From Clostridium sp. OF03-18AA (GTDB lineage: Bacteria; Bacillota; Clostridia; Lachnospirales; Lachnospiraceae), in contig NZ_QUEP01000007.1 of the NCBI RefSeq assembly GCF_003478035.1, forward strand, positions 124,001-188,000: 64,000 bases of DNA. The letters are read 5' to 3'. The notes under the pieces were generated by a model. It was given only the letters and a program-made list of their open reading frames with translations, did no database searches and was not told the origin of the DNA. Position numbers and translations under genes: made by a program. Shown here one piece after another: positions 26,879 to 36,462 of the stretch (the stretch's first letter is position 1; every line of letters starts with the position of its first letter).

Positions 26879-28451
26879 TTTCTCTATCCTCCGAAAGGCA
26901 ATCCGCGATCTCCCCGGCAAGGACTGCGTGGACGCCGAAGCGCTTCGCCGCTTTTTCCCCTGCCAGACCGTGCACATAGACTCCGAGGGAAGCCGCATCG
27001 CTCTCCTCAAGCCCCAGCGCGATCAGTCCCGCAATCACACCGGTCAGAACATCCCCGGAACCTCCCTTTGCCATAGCGGGCGTCCCACTTCCATTGACAA
27101 AGGTCTTTCCGTCTCTTCCCGCGATCACGGTCGCCGCGTCCTTTAAGACGCAGACCACTCCGTACTGATCTGCAAACTCTCTCGCTGCACGGATCGGATT
27201 TTCCTTGATCTCCTCTATCTGAATTCCTGTGAGCCGCGACATTTCCTTCATATGCGGCGTCACGATGATATTTTCTGTAAAATAACCGGTGAGTTCCCGG
27301 TACTCCGCAGCGAGATTCAGCGCGTCCGCGTCAAGAATGATCGGCACATACGCGTCCTTTAAGACATTTTCCACCATGAGCCGCGCATGATCCTCCATGC
27401 CGATCCCCGGCCCCAGAACGATCACATCCGCCCATTCCGTCTCCCTTGCGATCTTTCTCGCAAAGCTCTCCGGACCTTTTCCGGCTTCTCTCGCATCGTA
27501 ACTGGAAAGGATCGCCTCCGGGAGTTTTTCCTGGACGATGATCCTGTTTTCCTCCGGTGTAAAGATCTTCACGAGTCCGGCTCCCATCCGGTATGCCGCT
27601 CTCGCGGAGAGGCAGGCTGCTCCCGCCATGTTCTTTGCCCCCGCCATCACGAGGACTTTTCCGTATGTTCCCTTGTTTGAATCCGGCGTTCTTGCCGGGA
27701 TCCTCAAAAGGTCTTCCCGATCCAGCATCTGCACGTGTTTTTCCTGCTCCGCGCTGCTCTCCGGCACAAAACCAACGTCCCTGACCAGGAGCTCTCCGCA
27801 GTATTCTCTTCCCGGGAACAGAACCTGTCCGAGCTTTTTCATTCCGAAAGTGACCGTCACATCCGCGCGGACCGCGTCCCCCATGACTTCTCCCGTGTCG
27901 GAGCTGATGCCGGAGGGAATGTCCACAGCGATCGTCTTCATATCCTCATTGCGGTTGATCCAGTCAATGAGCTTTTTGTATGCACCTTCCACATTTCTCG
28001 AAAGACCGATCCCGAAGACCGCATCCAGGATCACGCCGCGGCATGCGTTCGCCTTTGTCACCGTCTTTGCAAACGGATGCGCCGGGGATCGTTTTTCTTC
28101 TGCATCCGGCAGTTCTTCCGCCGTCATCACCGGGATCCCCAGCCTTTTCACGATATTTAACTGGGCTTCCAGCTCTTCGCTCCCTTTTCCGTCCCGTCCC
28201 GGGAACAGGATCTTCACATCATATCCCTTTAAGAACAGCATCCTGGCGGCGGCCACTCCGTCTGCCCCGTTATTTCCAAAACCGCAGACGGACCAGACTG
28301 TCTCTGCCTGTTCTCTCTTAAGGATCTCTTCCGCTTTCTCCGCAACGGCAAGAGCCGCCCGCTCCATCAGCACCAGGGACGGGATCCCGTACCCCCTGAT
28401 GGACCTGGTGTCAAACGCTTTCATTTCTTTTCCGCTCAGAACTGCTTTCAT
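26868..28451 (-). CDS. nnr: Bifunctional NAD(P)HX epimerase/dehydratase
   Basis: The 527-residue fusion repairs hydrated NADH and NADPH. The N-terminal YjeF_N epimerase (about 1-220) shows VCGFGNNGADGVAAAR and AVDIPSGISSDTG. The C-terminal ribokinase-like dehydratase (about 235-520) shows KGTYGKVLVMAG, GAGLVKIFTPEE, VLGPGIGMED and the catalytic loop NGSGTPAMAKGGSGDVLTGVIAG split at its centre. Both active sites look intact. It overlaps acpS by ATGA, indicating coupled translation. Pairing with the redox regulator Rex makes functional sense. Confidence 0.95.
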   Translation of the reverse strand: MKAVLSGKEMKAFDTRSIRGYGIPSLVLMERAALAVAEKAEEILKREQAETVWSVCGFGNNGADGVAAARMLFLKGYDVKILFPGRDGKGSEELEAQLNIVKRLGIPVMTAEELPDAEEKRSPAHPFAKTVTKANACRGVILDAVFGIGLSRNVEGAYKKLIDWINRNEDMKTIAVDIPSGISSDTGEVMGDAVRADVTVTFGMKKLGQVLFPGREYCGELLVRDVGFVPESSAEQEKHVQMLDREDLLRIPARTPDSNKGTYGKVLVMAGAKNMAGAACLSARAAYRMGAGLVKIFTPEENRIIVQEKLPEAILSSYDAREAGKGPESFARKIARETEWADVIVLGPGIGMEDHARLMVENVLKDAYVPIILDADALNLAAEYRELTGYFTENIIVTPHMKEMSRLTGIQIEEIKENPIRAAREFADQYGVVCVLKDAATVIAGRDGKTFVNGSGTPAMAKGGSGDVLTGVIAGLIALGLEESDAASLGVYVHGLAGEKAAKRFGVHAVLAGEIADCLSEDRENEI

Positions 28452-28816
28452 CCGGCATCCCCCTCTCCGACGGCAAACGCCATCGCATGGTCCTTCGTGT
28501 CAGAGATCGACACTTGGATCGTCCTGATCCCGAGCTCCTCCGCCTTCATCTCTGCTCCCGCATGAAGTTCGACATACGGCTTTCCAAGCGGGTCCCTTAA
28601 GACCTCCACATGGACCGGCATAAAGTCCCGGAATCCCGTTCCAAACACCTTCGCTACTGCTTCTTTAACCGCAAAAGTGCCGGCAAGGACCCGGGGATCA
28701 CCCTTTGCCTGCCGGCGCTCGCGCTCGGTATAGATACGCGTCAAAAAAGCCTCTTTTTCACAGGCTTTTTTCACACGCTCAATTTCGATCAAATCACAGC
28801 CAACTCCAATCAACAT
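28448..28816 (-). CDS. acpS: Holo-[acyl-carrier-protein] synthase
   Basis: The 122-residue enzyme transfers phosphopantetheine from CoA to acyl carrier protein. The two magnesium ligands are visible in IGVGCDLIEIERV (Asp8) and AGTFAVKEAVAKVFGTGF (Glu58 region), with the C-terminal VSISDTKDHAMAFAV strand. Size is normal. It overlaps the end of rex by seven bases and the start of nnr by four. Confidence 0.95.
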   Translation of the reverse strand: MLIGVGCDLIEIERVKKACEKEAFLTRIYTERERRQAKGDPRVLAGTFAVKEAVAKVFGTGFRDFMPVHVEVLRDPLGKPYVELHAGAEMKAEELGIRTIQVSISDTKDHAMAFAVGEGDAG

Positions 28817-29502
28817 GTCTCATTGGTTCCCGTCTGTTCTGCTTTTTCCTTTGCTTTCCGCTCCCGCTCATCCTGCATGCTGCAGACACGGTAGGAAAGA
28901 CGCATCAGGCTCTCGGAAAGATGTACATTCTCAACGACTACATCATCCGGCACATTTAAGTCTGTATGGGCAAAATTCCAGATCGCCTTGATCCCGGCTT
29001 TTACCAGGCGCTCCGCGATCTCCGGTGCTTTGGACTTCGGGATCGTGAGAGCCGCGATCTGTACTTCATTGTCGACAATAAACTGCTCCAGGTCATCGAT
29101 CCCACGGATCTCGACTCCGCGGACCACAAGACCGATCAGGCGCGGGTTGATATCGAACATTCCCTTGATCATAAAGCCGCGCTTCTCAAAATTTGTATAG
29201 TTGGCGATCGCCTGACCTAAGTTTCCGGCGCCGATGATAATGAGGTTGTGCTGTCTGTCGATCCCCAGGATCCTTGCGATCTCGGTGTAGAGATATTTCA
29301 CATTGTATCCGTATCCCTGCTGTCCAAAGCCGCCGAAATTGTTAAGATCCTGACGGATCTGGGACGCTGTCACCTTCATTCTGGCACTCAGTTCGTTGGA
29401 AGAGATCCTCTCGATCCCCTCCTCCATCAGTTCGCCCAGATATCTGTAATAACGCGGAAGTCTTGAGATTACCGCCTTTGAGATCTGTCTCTCGTCTGTC
29501 AT
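28810..29502 (-). CDS. rex: Redox-sensing transcriptional repressor Rex
   Basis: The 230-residue protein has an N-terminal winged helix (about 1-80: ISKAVISRLPRYYRYL, MKVTASQIRQDL, FGGFGQQGYGY) and a C-terminal Rossmann domain that senses NADH/NAD (IIIGAGNLGQAIANY). Rex represses fermentation genes when NADH is low. A charged tail of about 18 residues follows the domain-swap helix. It heads the operon. I do not see a clean Rex operator (TTGTTAA/TTAACAA) in its own promoter, so autoregulation is not supported. Confidence 0.95.
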   Translation of the reverse strand: MTDERQISKAVISRLPRYYRYLGELMEEGIERISSNELSARMKVTASQIRQDLNNFGGFGQQGYGYNVKYLYTEIARILGIDRQHNLIIIGAGNLGQAIANYTNFEKRGFMIKGMFDINPRLIGLVVRGVEIRGIDDLEQFIVDNEVQIAALTIPKSKAPEIAERLVKAGIKAIWNFAHTDLNVPDDVVVENVHLSESLMRLSYRVCSMQDERERKAKEKAEQTGTNETC

Positions 29503-29539
29503 TTTCTAGTTCCACCTTCTCAGTATAACGCTGTCTTTT

Positions 29540-29568
29540 ATTATACCTATATCTATATTATTTGTCAA
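29540..29568 (-). promoter_or_regulatory. Sigma-A promoter of the rex operon
   Basis: Minus strand perfect TTGACA (29563-29568), 17-base spacer, perfect TATAAT (29540-29545). Confidence 0.92.
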
Positions 29569-29603
29569 ATCTTTGTCAGTAAAATGCGCAAACTGCCCAG
29601 ACA

Positions 29604-29650
29604 GAAAAATGCCCCGCCCGAAATCTCCCCAGACCGGACGAAGCATTTTC
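29604..29650 (-). terminator. Terminator of the first ABC-F gene
   Basis: On the minus RNA AAAATGCTTCGTCCG pairs over 15 positions (several G-U) with CGGGCGGGGCATTTT, followed by T-rich sequence. Confidence 0.75.
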
Positions 29651-29762
29651 CTTTGAGTATGTCTGTATTCGTAAGCATTCAATCCTGCATTCCCACAGGG
29701 CCGAGAGCTCACTCTGTATAAAAGCCTGCCCTTTTGCAGCGCGGGCTGTTAGACAGTCATGA

Positions 29763-31745
29763 TCATTCTGCAAGTTCTTCCCACTTTTCGTAAAGAACTT
29801 CCAGTTTTCCTGCGATCTCCTCTTTTTCCTTGTTTAACTCCATGAGTTTCGCAACGTCGGAGAAGACGCTCTCATCGCAGAGGAGGCCGTCGATCTCCCC
29901 GTCTCTTGTCTCCAGCTTGTGGATCTCATCCTCGACCTTCTTTAAATCGTTCTGGCGTTTTCTCTGGCGGGCCTGTTCTTCCTTCTGAGCCTTCCAGTCG
30001 AGCTTTCCGCCGGCATCCGCTGCCGGATTCTCCACAGCCTTTCCGGCAGTCTCCGCCGCCGCTCCTGTCTTTGACGCGCCGAATCCGACGATCCCGCCGG
30101 CACTCTCCGGCGCCTCGTTTCCGAAATGGGCCGTCATCATCGCGTCATGTTTTTCCAGATAATAATCGTAATTTCCGATATAATTCATCATCCGCTTTCC
30201 GGTGAGATCCAGGATCCTCGTCGCGGTCTTGTTGATAAAATAACGGTCATGGGAGACATAGAGCACAGTTCCGCCGTAGTGGCTCAGCGCGTTCTCCAGA
30301 ATCTCCTTCGATGTGATATCCAGATGGTTTGTCGGCTCATCGAGGATCAGGAAGTTCGCCTCGGAGAGCATGAGCTTTGCAAGCGACACACGTCCTCTCT
30401 CACCGCCGCTCAGATCCCCGATCCGTTTAAACACGTCATCCCCGGTGAACAGGAACGCCGCCAGCGTACTTCTGATCTGTGTGTTGGACATTCCCGGATA
30501 TGCGTCGGAGATCTCCTCAAACAGCGTCTTTTCCATGTGCAGGACCTGATGATCCTGATCATAATAGCCGATGTGGACTCTGGAACCAAGAATGATCTCA
30601 CCGGCATCCGGCTCGACAAGACCGTTGATAATCTTTAAGATCGTCGTCTTTCCCGTTCCGTTATCCCCGATAATCGCCACGCGCTCGCCGCGCTTGACAT
30701 CAAAGCTGAGGTCCGTAAACAAGGTCTGGGAGCCAAAGGACTTCGCAAGTCCGTTGACCGTCAGTACATCATTTCCACTCAGGATATTCGGCTCCAGGCG
30801 GATGTCCATTGCATCGTTGACCTCCGACGGCTTTTCCAGGACCTCGATCTTATCGAGCATCTTTTCGCGGCTCTCCGCCCGCTTGATGGACTTTTCCCGA
30901 TTGAAGGACTTCAATTTCTCGATGACCGCTTCCTGATGTTTGATCTCCTGCTGCTGGTTTAAGTACGCCTTCATCTGGATCGCGCGCATCTGCGCCCGCT
31001 TCTCACTGTAGGCCGTATAGTTTCCGGAGTACACGATCGCATGTCCGTTGTCCAGCTCGATGACCTTTGTTACGATCTTATCGAGGAAATACCGGTCATG
31101 GGCAACGATCAGGACCGCACCGCGGTAATTTAAGAGATATGTCTCCAGCCATGCGATGGAGGACATATCCAGGTGGTTCGTCGGCTCATCGAGGAGAATG
31201 ATGTCCGGATTTGTGAGAAGAAGTTTACCCAGAGAAACTCTTGTCTTCTGTCCGCCGGACAGTGTGGAGATCTGTTTGGAAAACTCTTCCTCCGTAAATC
31301 CGAGTCCCTTTAAGACTCCGACGATCTCACTCTTCCAGGCATAGCCGTTGATGAGCTCAAATTCGTGGCTCAAGCGGCTGTACTGGTTCATCATGGTCTC
31401 CAGCGCTTCCCCGGAGGCCGTTTTCATCGAATTTTCCAGATCTCTCAGCCGGTTTTCCATCTCGATGACCGACTTTTTCGCATCGAGCATCTCCTCATAG
31501 ATCGTCCGGTGACTTAAAAGATCCTGATTCTGTGCCAGATACCCAAGTGTCTTTCCGCTTCCCAGCACGACCTCGCCGGAATCCGGTGCCATCTCACCCA
31601 CGATGATCTTTAACAATGTTGATTTTCCGGCGCCGTTGATGCCGACGATCGCCGCTTTTTCATGATCTTCAATATGAAAGGAAGCGTTCTTGATAATATC
31701 GTCGCTTCCGAACGATTTGCAGATATTGCTGCAGGATAATATCAT
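29763..31745 (-). CDS. ABC-F family ATPase, YdiF/Uup-like
   Basis: The 660-residue soluble protein has two ATPase domains: Walker A GINGAGKST (about 36) and GDNGTGKTT (about 360), signatures LSGGQKTRVSLGKLLL and LSGGERGRVSLAKLML, and DEPTNHLD in both. A charged linker sits between them (about 245-310). A C-terminal coiled-coil arm (about 575-655, AQKEEQARQRKRQNDLKKVEDE) follows a Gly/Ala-rich hinge. ABC-F proteins act on the ribosome E site as translation factors or antibiotic protectors. This layout resembles the housekeeping YdiF/Uup group rather than a resistance factor, though this is inference. Confidence 0.9.
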   Translation of the reverse strand: MILSCSNICKSFGSDDIIKNASFHIEDHEKAAIVGINGAGKSTLLKIIVGEMAPDSGEVVLGSGKTLGYLAQNQDLLSHRTIYEEMLDAKKSVIEMENRLRDLENSMKTASGEALETMMNQYSRLSHEFELINGYAWKSEIVGVLKGLGFTEEEFSKQISTLSGGQKTRVSLGKLLLTNPDIILLDEPTNHLDMSSIAWLETYLLNYRGAVLIVAHDRYFLDKIVTKVIELDNGHAIVYSGNYTAYSEKRAQMRAIQMKAYLNQQQEIKHQEAVIEKLKSFNREKSIKRAESREKMLDKIEVLEKPSEVNDAMDIRLEPNILSGNDVLTVNGLAKSFGSQTLFTDLSFDVKRGERVAIIGDNGTGKTTILKIINGLVEPDAGEIILGSRVHIGYYDQDHQVLHMEKTLFEEISDAYPGMSNTQIRSTLAAFLFTGDDVFKRIGDLSGGERGRVSLAKLMLSEANFLILDEPTNHLDITSKEILENALSHYGGTVLYVSHDRYFINKTATRILDLTGKRMMNYIGNYDYYLEKHDAMMTAHFGNEAPESAGGIVGFGASKTGAAAETAGKAVENPAADAGGKLDWKAQKEEQARQRKRQNDLKKVEDEIHKLETRDGEIDGLLCDESVFSDVAKLMELNKEKEEIAGKLEVLYEKWEELAE

Positions 31746-31951
31746 AAAATCCTCCTGTTTCTTGTTGTACAGCCGCTATTTCCTTCGTTCATACGGCTTC
31801 TGTATTTTTCCAGACGACGTTTTTCTTCCTCGCACAACGGTTCCGTTCCTGCACCGTCATGCATAAAAATCCGTCGTTAATCTTTTCATTGTTGTCCTGA
31901 AAAAAGGATTACTCTTTTTCACAGAATTTCTGCCTTTTCTCAACTTCTGCG
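31746..31951. other. Gap between DUF554 gene end and ABC-F start
   Basis: About 200 bases without a gene. T-rich patches occur, but I see no clear stem or promoter. Confidence 0.4.
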
Positions 31952-32674
31952 TTACGCCCACGGGAAATACGGCCACACCGCCGCAAGAAACATGACCGGC
32001 AGCAGGTTCGCCACCTTGACCTTCTTTCCCCAGATCAGGTTCACTCCGACGCAGAAGATCAGGACCGATCCTGTCAGGGACATGTCCGCCAGTCCCTCAT
32101 CCGTCAGGAACGGCTCGATCACCTTCGCAAGGAGCGTCATCGCCCCCTGGAACATCCCGACCGGGATCGCCGAGAAAATACAGCCTTTTCCCATGGACGC
32201 CGTCATGATCGCGACGATGATCATGTCGAGAACAGCTTTTGCCGTGAGAATCGAATAGTCGCCGTAAATTCCGTCCCGGATCGATCCGACGACCGCCATC
32301 GCTCCGATACAGACGGTCAGGGAAGCCGTCACAAATGCATCCACGAACGCATTGTCGCCGTCACTTTTCGTCTTCTCCTTCAGCCATTCCCCGAACCGTT
32401 CCATCTTCGTGTCGAGATCGATCCACTCGCCGAGAAGAGCCCCGACAGCAAAACAGGCGATCATCATCATGGATCCCGATGAAGAAAGCCCGTTTTCCGT
32501 CAGTTTTAACATCTGCTCCATACAGCCGGAGACTCCGATAAACAATACGCAGAGCGCCGACGCCATCATCAGGTTGCTCTGATAACGCTCCGTCAGTTTC
32601 TTTCCAAATAATAACCCCATCACGCCGCCCGCGACGATCGCAGTGACGTTGATGATCGTTCCAAGTCCGAACAT
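31952..32674 (-). CDS. DUF554 family membrane protein (YdfK-like)
   Basis: The 240-residue protein has about six to seven membrane helices. Recognisable segments are GTIINVTAIVAGGVMGLLFGKKL at the N-terminus (in the first 25 residues), VGALLGEWIDLDTKMERFGEWLK near residue 80, and GSIRDGIYGDYSILTAKAVLD. These are DUF554 hallmarks. The function of the family is not known. It has its own promoter. Confidence 0.88.
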   Translation of the reverse strand: MFGLGTIINVTAIVAGGVMGLLFGKKLTERYQSNLMMASALCVLFIGVSGCMEQMLKLTENGLSSSGSMMMIACFAVGALLGEWIDLDTKMERFGEWLKEKTKSDGDNAFVDAFVTASLTVCIGAMAVVGSIRDGIYGDYSILTAKAVLDMIIVAIMTASMGKGCIFSAIPVGMFQGAMTLLAKVIEPFLTDEGLADMSLTGSVLIFCVGVNLIWGKKVKVANLLPVMFLAAVWPYFPWA

Positions 32675-32828
32675 AGTTATCTCTTTTCTTCTGTCATGAT
32701 ATCACGATCCGAAGTTTTCACACTCTTTGCGCTATACGGCGATCGTGATCCGCACTCGCTGTTTTCCAGCAATCTGCAGACCGATTTTCCTCTCCTGTGC
32801 CATGATCGCCTGTATACATGCAAATTGA

Positions 32829-32857
32829 AGTATAGCACAAAATCATATTTTCGTCTA
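32829..32857 (-). promoter_or_regulatory. Probable sigma-A promoter of the DUF554 gene
   Basis: Minus strand TAGACG (32852-32857), 17-base spacer, TATACT (32829-32834). The rest of 32675-32985 holds no gene that I can see. Confidence 0.5.
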
Positions 32858-32985
32858 TCTCCAAGTTTTCCGGTCTCGGCATTCCCCGACATTCTGCCAG
32901 ACGAATGACACCGGCAATGGAAAGGCGATTCGTCCCACTTTCCCTGCCTGTTCATAGCAAAACAACTGGAAATTCCACCCATTAT

Positions 32986-33050
32986 TTAAAACGACCTCAG
33001 GTCAAGCCCTTATGATTTTCATCAGGATCCTGACACAGAGGTCGTTTTCT
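32986..33050 (-). terminator. Terminator of the MATE gene
   Basis: AAAACGACCTC (32988-32998) and GAGGTCGTTTT (33038-33048) pair perfectly; the minus RNA ends in TTTT followed by AAATAATG. Confidence 0.75.
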
Positions 33051-33067
33051 GCGTTTATACTGATTTT

Positions 33068-34435
33068 TTAATCTTCTTTTACCTTTTCTTCCCATCTGCT
33101 CCTTCTGTAATACAGGAAGGAAAGGATCGCGCATACGATCCAGCCGACCGGATATCCCATTCCGACCGTATACTCGTTGAATGCGATCTTTGTCACGAAG
33201 AAGAGATAGATCTGTCTGCAGACAACGAAGCTGAAGAGCATGATGCACATCGGTCCCTTTGCATCCCCGGATCCTCTCAAGGAACCCGCAAGGATCTGGT
33301 TGAAGGAACTGCAGAAGCGGAACGGGACCGTCATCAGGATAAATAAGGTTCCATAGTGCAGCACATCCGGATCCTGGTTGAAAAGGGATACCAGGGATCT
33401 TGCGGAAATTGCCATCGCGCCGGAGATGCAGATCAGCACGCCCACACCCATGAACACTGCCTGTTTGACGCCGTCTCTCGCACGCTTCACATTCTTTGCT
33501 CCGAGATTCTGTCCCACGAACGTTGTCGCGGCCTGTCCCATACTCTGGGCAGGCAGGATTGCGAACTGGTCGATCTTTGAGTGGCAGCTCCAGCCCGCCA
33601 TGATGATAGAAGAGCCAAGTCCATTTACATACGACTGCACAAGCGCGTTGGAAAACGCAGTGAGTCCCTGCTGGACTCCCGCCGGAAGACCGATCCGGAA
33701 AATCTCGCCGAGGCAGGATTTATTGATGTGAAGGTCCCGAAGAACAAGGCGATGTGCTTCCTTCGTCCTCATAAGAGTCGAACACGCAAGAGCAGCGGAA
33801 ACTGCCTCGGCGATCACCGTAGCGATCGCGACACCGCTGATCCCCCAGCCAAATTTCGCAACAAAGAGAATATCCAGAGCGATATTTAAACAGCTGCTGA
33901 TGATCAGGAAATTTAACGGGCGCTTCGTGTCGCCCACAGCCCTTAAGATCGCACTGCTCATATTGTAAAGAAAGAGGACCGGAACTCCGGCAAAATAGAT
34001 CTTTAAATACTCTCCCGCCGGTCCGATCACATCATCCGGCGTTGACATCCATTTTAACATCAGCGGGACAACCCAGACCGAGATCAGAGAGACAAAGCAT
34101 CCGACGATCACTGCAAACAGGATCGTCGTCTCGACCGCCTCGTGGAGCTTTTCATGATTCCGGGAACCGAAACACGTGCTGATCACAACTCCGGCACCGA
34201 TCGAGATCCCATTAAAGAAGTTTACCAGCGTATTGCAGATCGCCGTCGTCGCGCCGACCGCAGCCAGCGCCGATGTTCCGAGATAGTTTCCCACGACAAT
34301 GCTGTCCACTGTATTGTAGAGCTGCTGGAAGATATTTCCCATGATCAGCGGGATTGCAAAAAGAACCAGCTGTTTCCAGATCACGCCCTGTGTCATATCG
34401 ATATTGCTTTTTCTGCCGGATGTAATTTTTGACAT
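33068..34435 (-). CDS. MATE family multidrug/organic cation exporter
   Basis: The 455-residue protein has twelve predicted helices in two MatE halves. The N-terminal half reads FAIPLIMGNIFQQLYNTVDSIVVGNYLG over residues 27-55, including the conserved N-QQLYN-DSI pattern, and GAGVVISTCFGSRN; the second half has GLPAGVQQGLTAFSN and PAQSMGQAATTFVGQNLGA. It uses a sodium or proton gradient to expel organic compounds, often drugs. Substrate unknown. It is monocistronic. Confidence 0.92.
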   Translation of the reverse strand: MSKITSGRKSNIDMTQGVIWKQLVLFAIPLIMGNIFQQLYNTVDSIVVGNYLGTSALAAVGATTAICNTLVNFFNGISIGAGVVISTCFGSRNHEKLHEAVETTILFAVIVGCFVSLISVWVVPLMLKWMSTPDDVIGPAGEYLKIYFAGVPVLFLYNMSSAILRAVGDTKRPLNFLIISSCLNIALDILFVAKFGWGISGVAIATVIAEAVSAALACSTLMRTKEAHRLVLRDLHINKSCLGEIFRIGLPAGVQQGLTAFSNALVQSYVNGLGSSIIMAGWSCHSKIDQFAILPAQSMGQAATTFVGQNLGAKNVKRARDGVKQAVFMGVGVLICISGAMAISARSLVSLFNQDPDVLHYGTLFILMTVPFRFCSSFNQILAGSLRGSGDAKGPMCIMLFSFVVCRQIYLFFVTKIAFNEYTVGMGYPVGWIVCAILSFLYYRRSRWEEKVKED

Positions 34436-34509
34436 TCTTTTGTCCCTTTCTGCGATCGCATGTGTACGAAATATGTAAAATCTGCCGTCATTCTGTAATA
34501 TCTATGTAA

Positions 34510-34538
34510 ATCATACGGGATTTTCCGTTAAAAAGCAA
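34510..34538 (-). promoter_or_regulatory. Sigma-A promoter of the MATE gene
   Basis: Minus strand TTGCTT (34533-34538), 17-base spacer, TATGAT (34510-34515). Confidence 0.7.
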
Positions 34539-34676
34539 GCTGTTCTCTTTTGTTGATCCCACAGGAAATTTTTGTATCCGGCACATGATTTTTTTGTACC
34601 CCGTTCTTCTGGTCTGCCCGGGCATTCTTTTCGCCTTCAGAAGCTTTCTCCGGCTTTTTCTCTCTCGTTCACAAGA

Positions 34677-34711
34677 AAAGGACAGGATCCCTTTTCGGTA
34701 CCCTGTCCTGT
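34677..34711 (-). terminator. Terminator of the metNIQ operon
   Basis: AGGACAGG (34679-34686) pairs with CCTGTCCT (34702-34709); the minus RNA continues TTTTCTTG. Confidence 0.85.
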
Positions 34712-34750
34712 CTTTCCCATCTTTTTATTTTATGGCCGTGATTTCAGGAG

Positions 34751-35641
34751 TTACTCCCATGTCGGGATGTAAGCTCCCTTGTAAGTGTCCTCGATCACTT
34801 TTGCAACTTCCGGTGTACGGAAATAATCGACTACTTTCTTGTAAAGCTCGTTGTCCTTATCAGCTGTTCTTGCAACGATGATGTTGACGTACGGGTTGTC
34901 AGATCCCTCTTCCACGCTCTCAAGGAAGATCGCATCTTCCTTCGGGTTTAAACCGTTGTCAACTGCGTGACCGCCGTTGATGACTGCTGCTGCAACGTCC
35001 GGAAGAAGGCTTGCTGTATTTGCTGCCTCAACCTCTTTGATGTCAAGGTTTAACGGGTTCTCTGTGATGTCTTTCTTTGTCGGTGTGTAGCCTGCTGCCG
35101 GATCAACCTTGATCAGACCTGCGGACTCAAGAAGTTTTAATGCACGGCCGCCGTTTGTAGCGTCATTCGGGATCGCGATGATATCACCGTCCTTGATCTC
35201 GGATACGTCCTTGATCTTGTTGGAGTAGAGGCCTAACGGAGCCATGATGGTCTCACCGATGATAGAAAGATCATAACCGTTGTTCTTGCAGTCATCCTCA
35301 AAGTAAGCGATGTGCTGGAAAGAGTTCAGATCGATCTCACCGTCATTTAATGCACGGTTCGGAAGCGGATAATCCGCAAATTTTACAAGCTCAAGGTCGA
35401 TGTTCTCCTCAGCAAGCTTGTCGATGACCGGCTGCCACTGCTCGTTGTTCTCACCTACAACACCGAGTTTGATGACTGTCTTCTCGCCGGAGGCTGCGGT
35501 TGTATCAGCTGCTGCCTCAGAACCGGCTGCGGTTGTATCGGCTGCTGCCGCTGTTGTCTCTGTCTTCTGGCTGCTGCCGCACGCGGTTAAGGATAATGCT
35601 AAAACTGCTGCTGCGCCAAGTGCTAAAACTCTTTTCTTCAT
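34751..35641 (-). CDS. metQ: Methionine ABC transporter substrate-binding lipoprotein
   Basis: The 296-residue NLPA-family receptor has a lipoprotein leader (LTAC near residue 21), a Thr/Ala/Glu linker to about 55, then the binding domain: IKLGVVGENNEQWQPV, YPLPNRALNDGEIDLNSFQH, MAPLGLYSNK and IPNDATNGGRALKLLE. It captures D/L-methionine outside the membrane. It is the last gene of metN-metI-metQ, preceded by AGGAGG; the 140-base space before it contains no terminator. Confidence 0.93.
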   Translation of the reverse strand: MKKRVLALGAAAVLALSLTACGSSQKTETTAAAADTTAAGSEAAADTTAASGEKTVIKLGVVGENNEQWQPVIDKLAEENIDLELVKFADYPLPNRALNDGEIDLNSFQHIAYFEDDCKNNGYDLSIIGETIMAPLGLYSNKIKDVSEIKDGDIIAIPNDATNGGRALKLLESAGLIKVDPAAGYTPTKKDITENPLNLDIKEVEAANTASLLPDVAAAVINGGHAVDNGLNPKEDAIFLESVEEGSDNPYVNIIVARTADKDNELYKKVVDYFRTPEVAKVIEDTYKGAYIPTWE

Positions 35642-35781
35642 AATTTTTCTCCTCCTGAACTTTCTTTGTCACTGCCCGTTTTCATTCGCATTCGCTGTGC
35701 GGACCGGACAGTTCCTTTTATTGATACGGCCCGGAAATAGTTCCTCTCCGTTTCAAGCAATTTTAATCTGAAACCACCGTT

Positions 35782-36462
35782 CTAGTGAGTCGTCTTTTTG
35801 ATCACATAGGAACCGGTACTCTGGATCAGGCTTACCATGATCAGAATGATGATGACGGTTACATAGGTGACATCGGTCTGCCCTCTGGAGTGACCATAAC
35901 GGATCGCGAAATCGCCGAGTCCGCCGCCGCCGACCGCACCGGCCATCGCGGTAAGACCGACCAGGCTGATAAATGTGATCTGCATTGCACGGACGATCCC
36001 CGGGACACTCTCCTTTAAGTATACGCGGAAGATGATCTCCCACGGGCTGTTTCCCATGCTCTCCGCCGCTTCGATCAGACCGTAGTCAACTTCAGCGAGC
36101 GCACTCTCGATCTGTCTCGTAAAGAACGGGACCGTTCCGAAAATAAGCGGTAAGATCGCACCCTTTGTACCGATCGCTGTTCCGACGACCATACGGGTCA
36201 GCGGGATCAGCGCTGTCAGAAGGATTACGAACGGGATCGAACGGAAAATGTTGACCAGCTTATCTAAAATATTGAAGATCACCTTGTTTTTCAGGACACC
36301 CTTCGGAGCTGTCGCAGTGAGGATGATCCCAAAGAAAAGACCGAACACCATGGAGATCGCACCTGACACGATGACCATGTAGATCGTCTGACCGAAGCTT
36401 TCGAAAAGCTCATCCGGCTTTGACATGACATTCGGGATAATCGCATTTAAGAAATCAAGCAT
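35782..36462 (-). CDS. metI: Methionine ABC transporter permease
   Basis: The 226-residue protein has five helices and the binding-protein-dependent permease loop EVDYGLIEAAESMGNSPWEII (EAA motif, about residues 130-150). VNIFRSIPFVILLTALIPLTR near residue 70 is typical of MetI. It overlaps metN by eight bases, so translation is coupled. Confidence 0.93.
   Translation of the reverse strand: MLDFLNAIIPNVMSKPDELFESFGQTIYMVIVSGAISMVFGLFFGIILTATAPKGVLKNKVIFNILDKLVNIFRSIPFVILLTALIPLTRMVVGTAIGTKGAILPLIFGTVPFFTRQIESALAEVDYGLIEAAESMGNSPWEIIFRVYLKESVPGIVRAMQITFISLVGLTAMAGAVGGGGLGDFAIRYGHSRGQTDVTYVTVIIILIMVSLIQSTGSYVIKKTTH

Noticed and set aside
26879..27010. Longer N-terminus for alanine racemase
   Set aside because: The extra residues overlap nnr extensively and do not resemble any racemase; the ATG at 26878 follows GGAGG.
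29506..29773. Minus-strand frames of about 65 codons before rex
   Set aside because: They cover the rex promoter and the ABC-F terminator and have no start signals.
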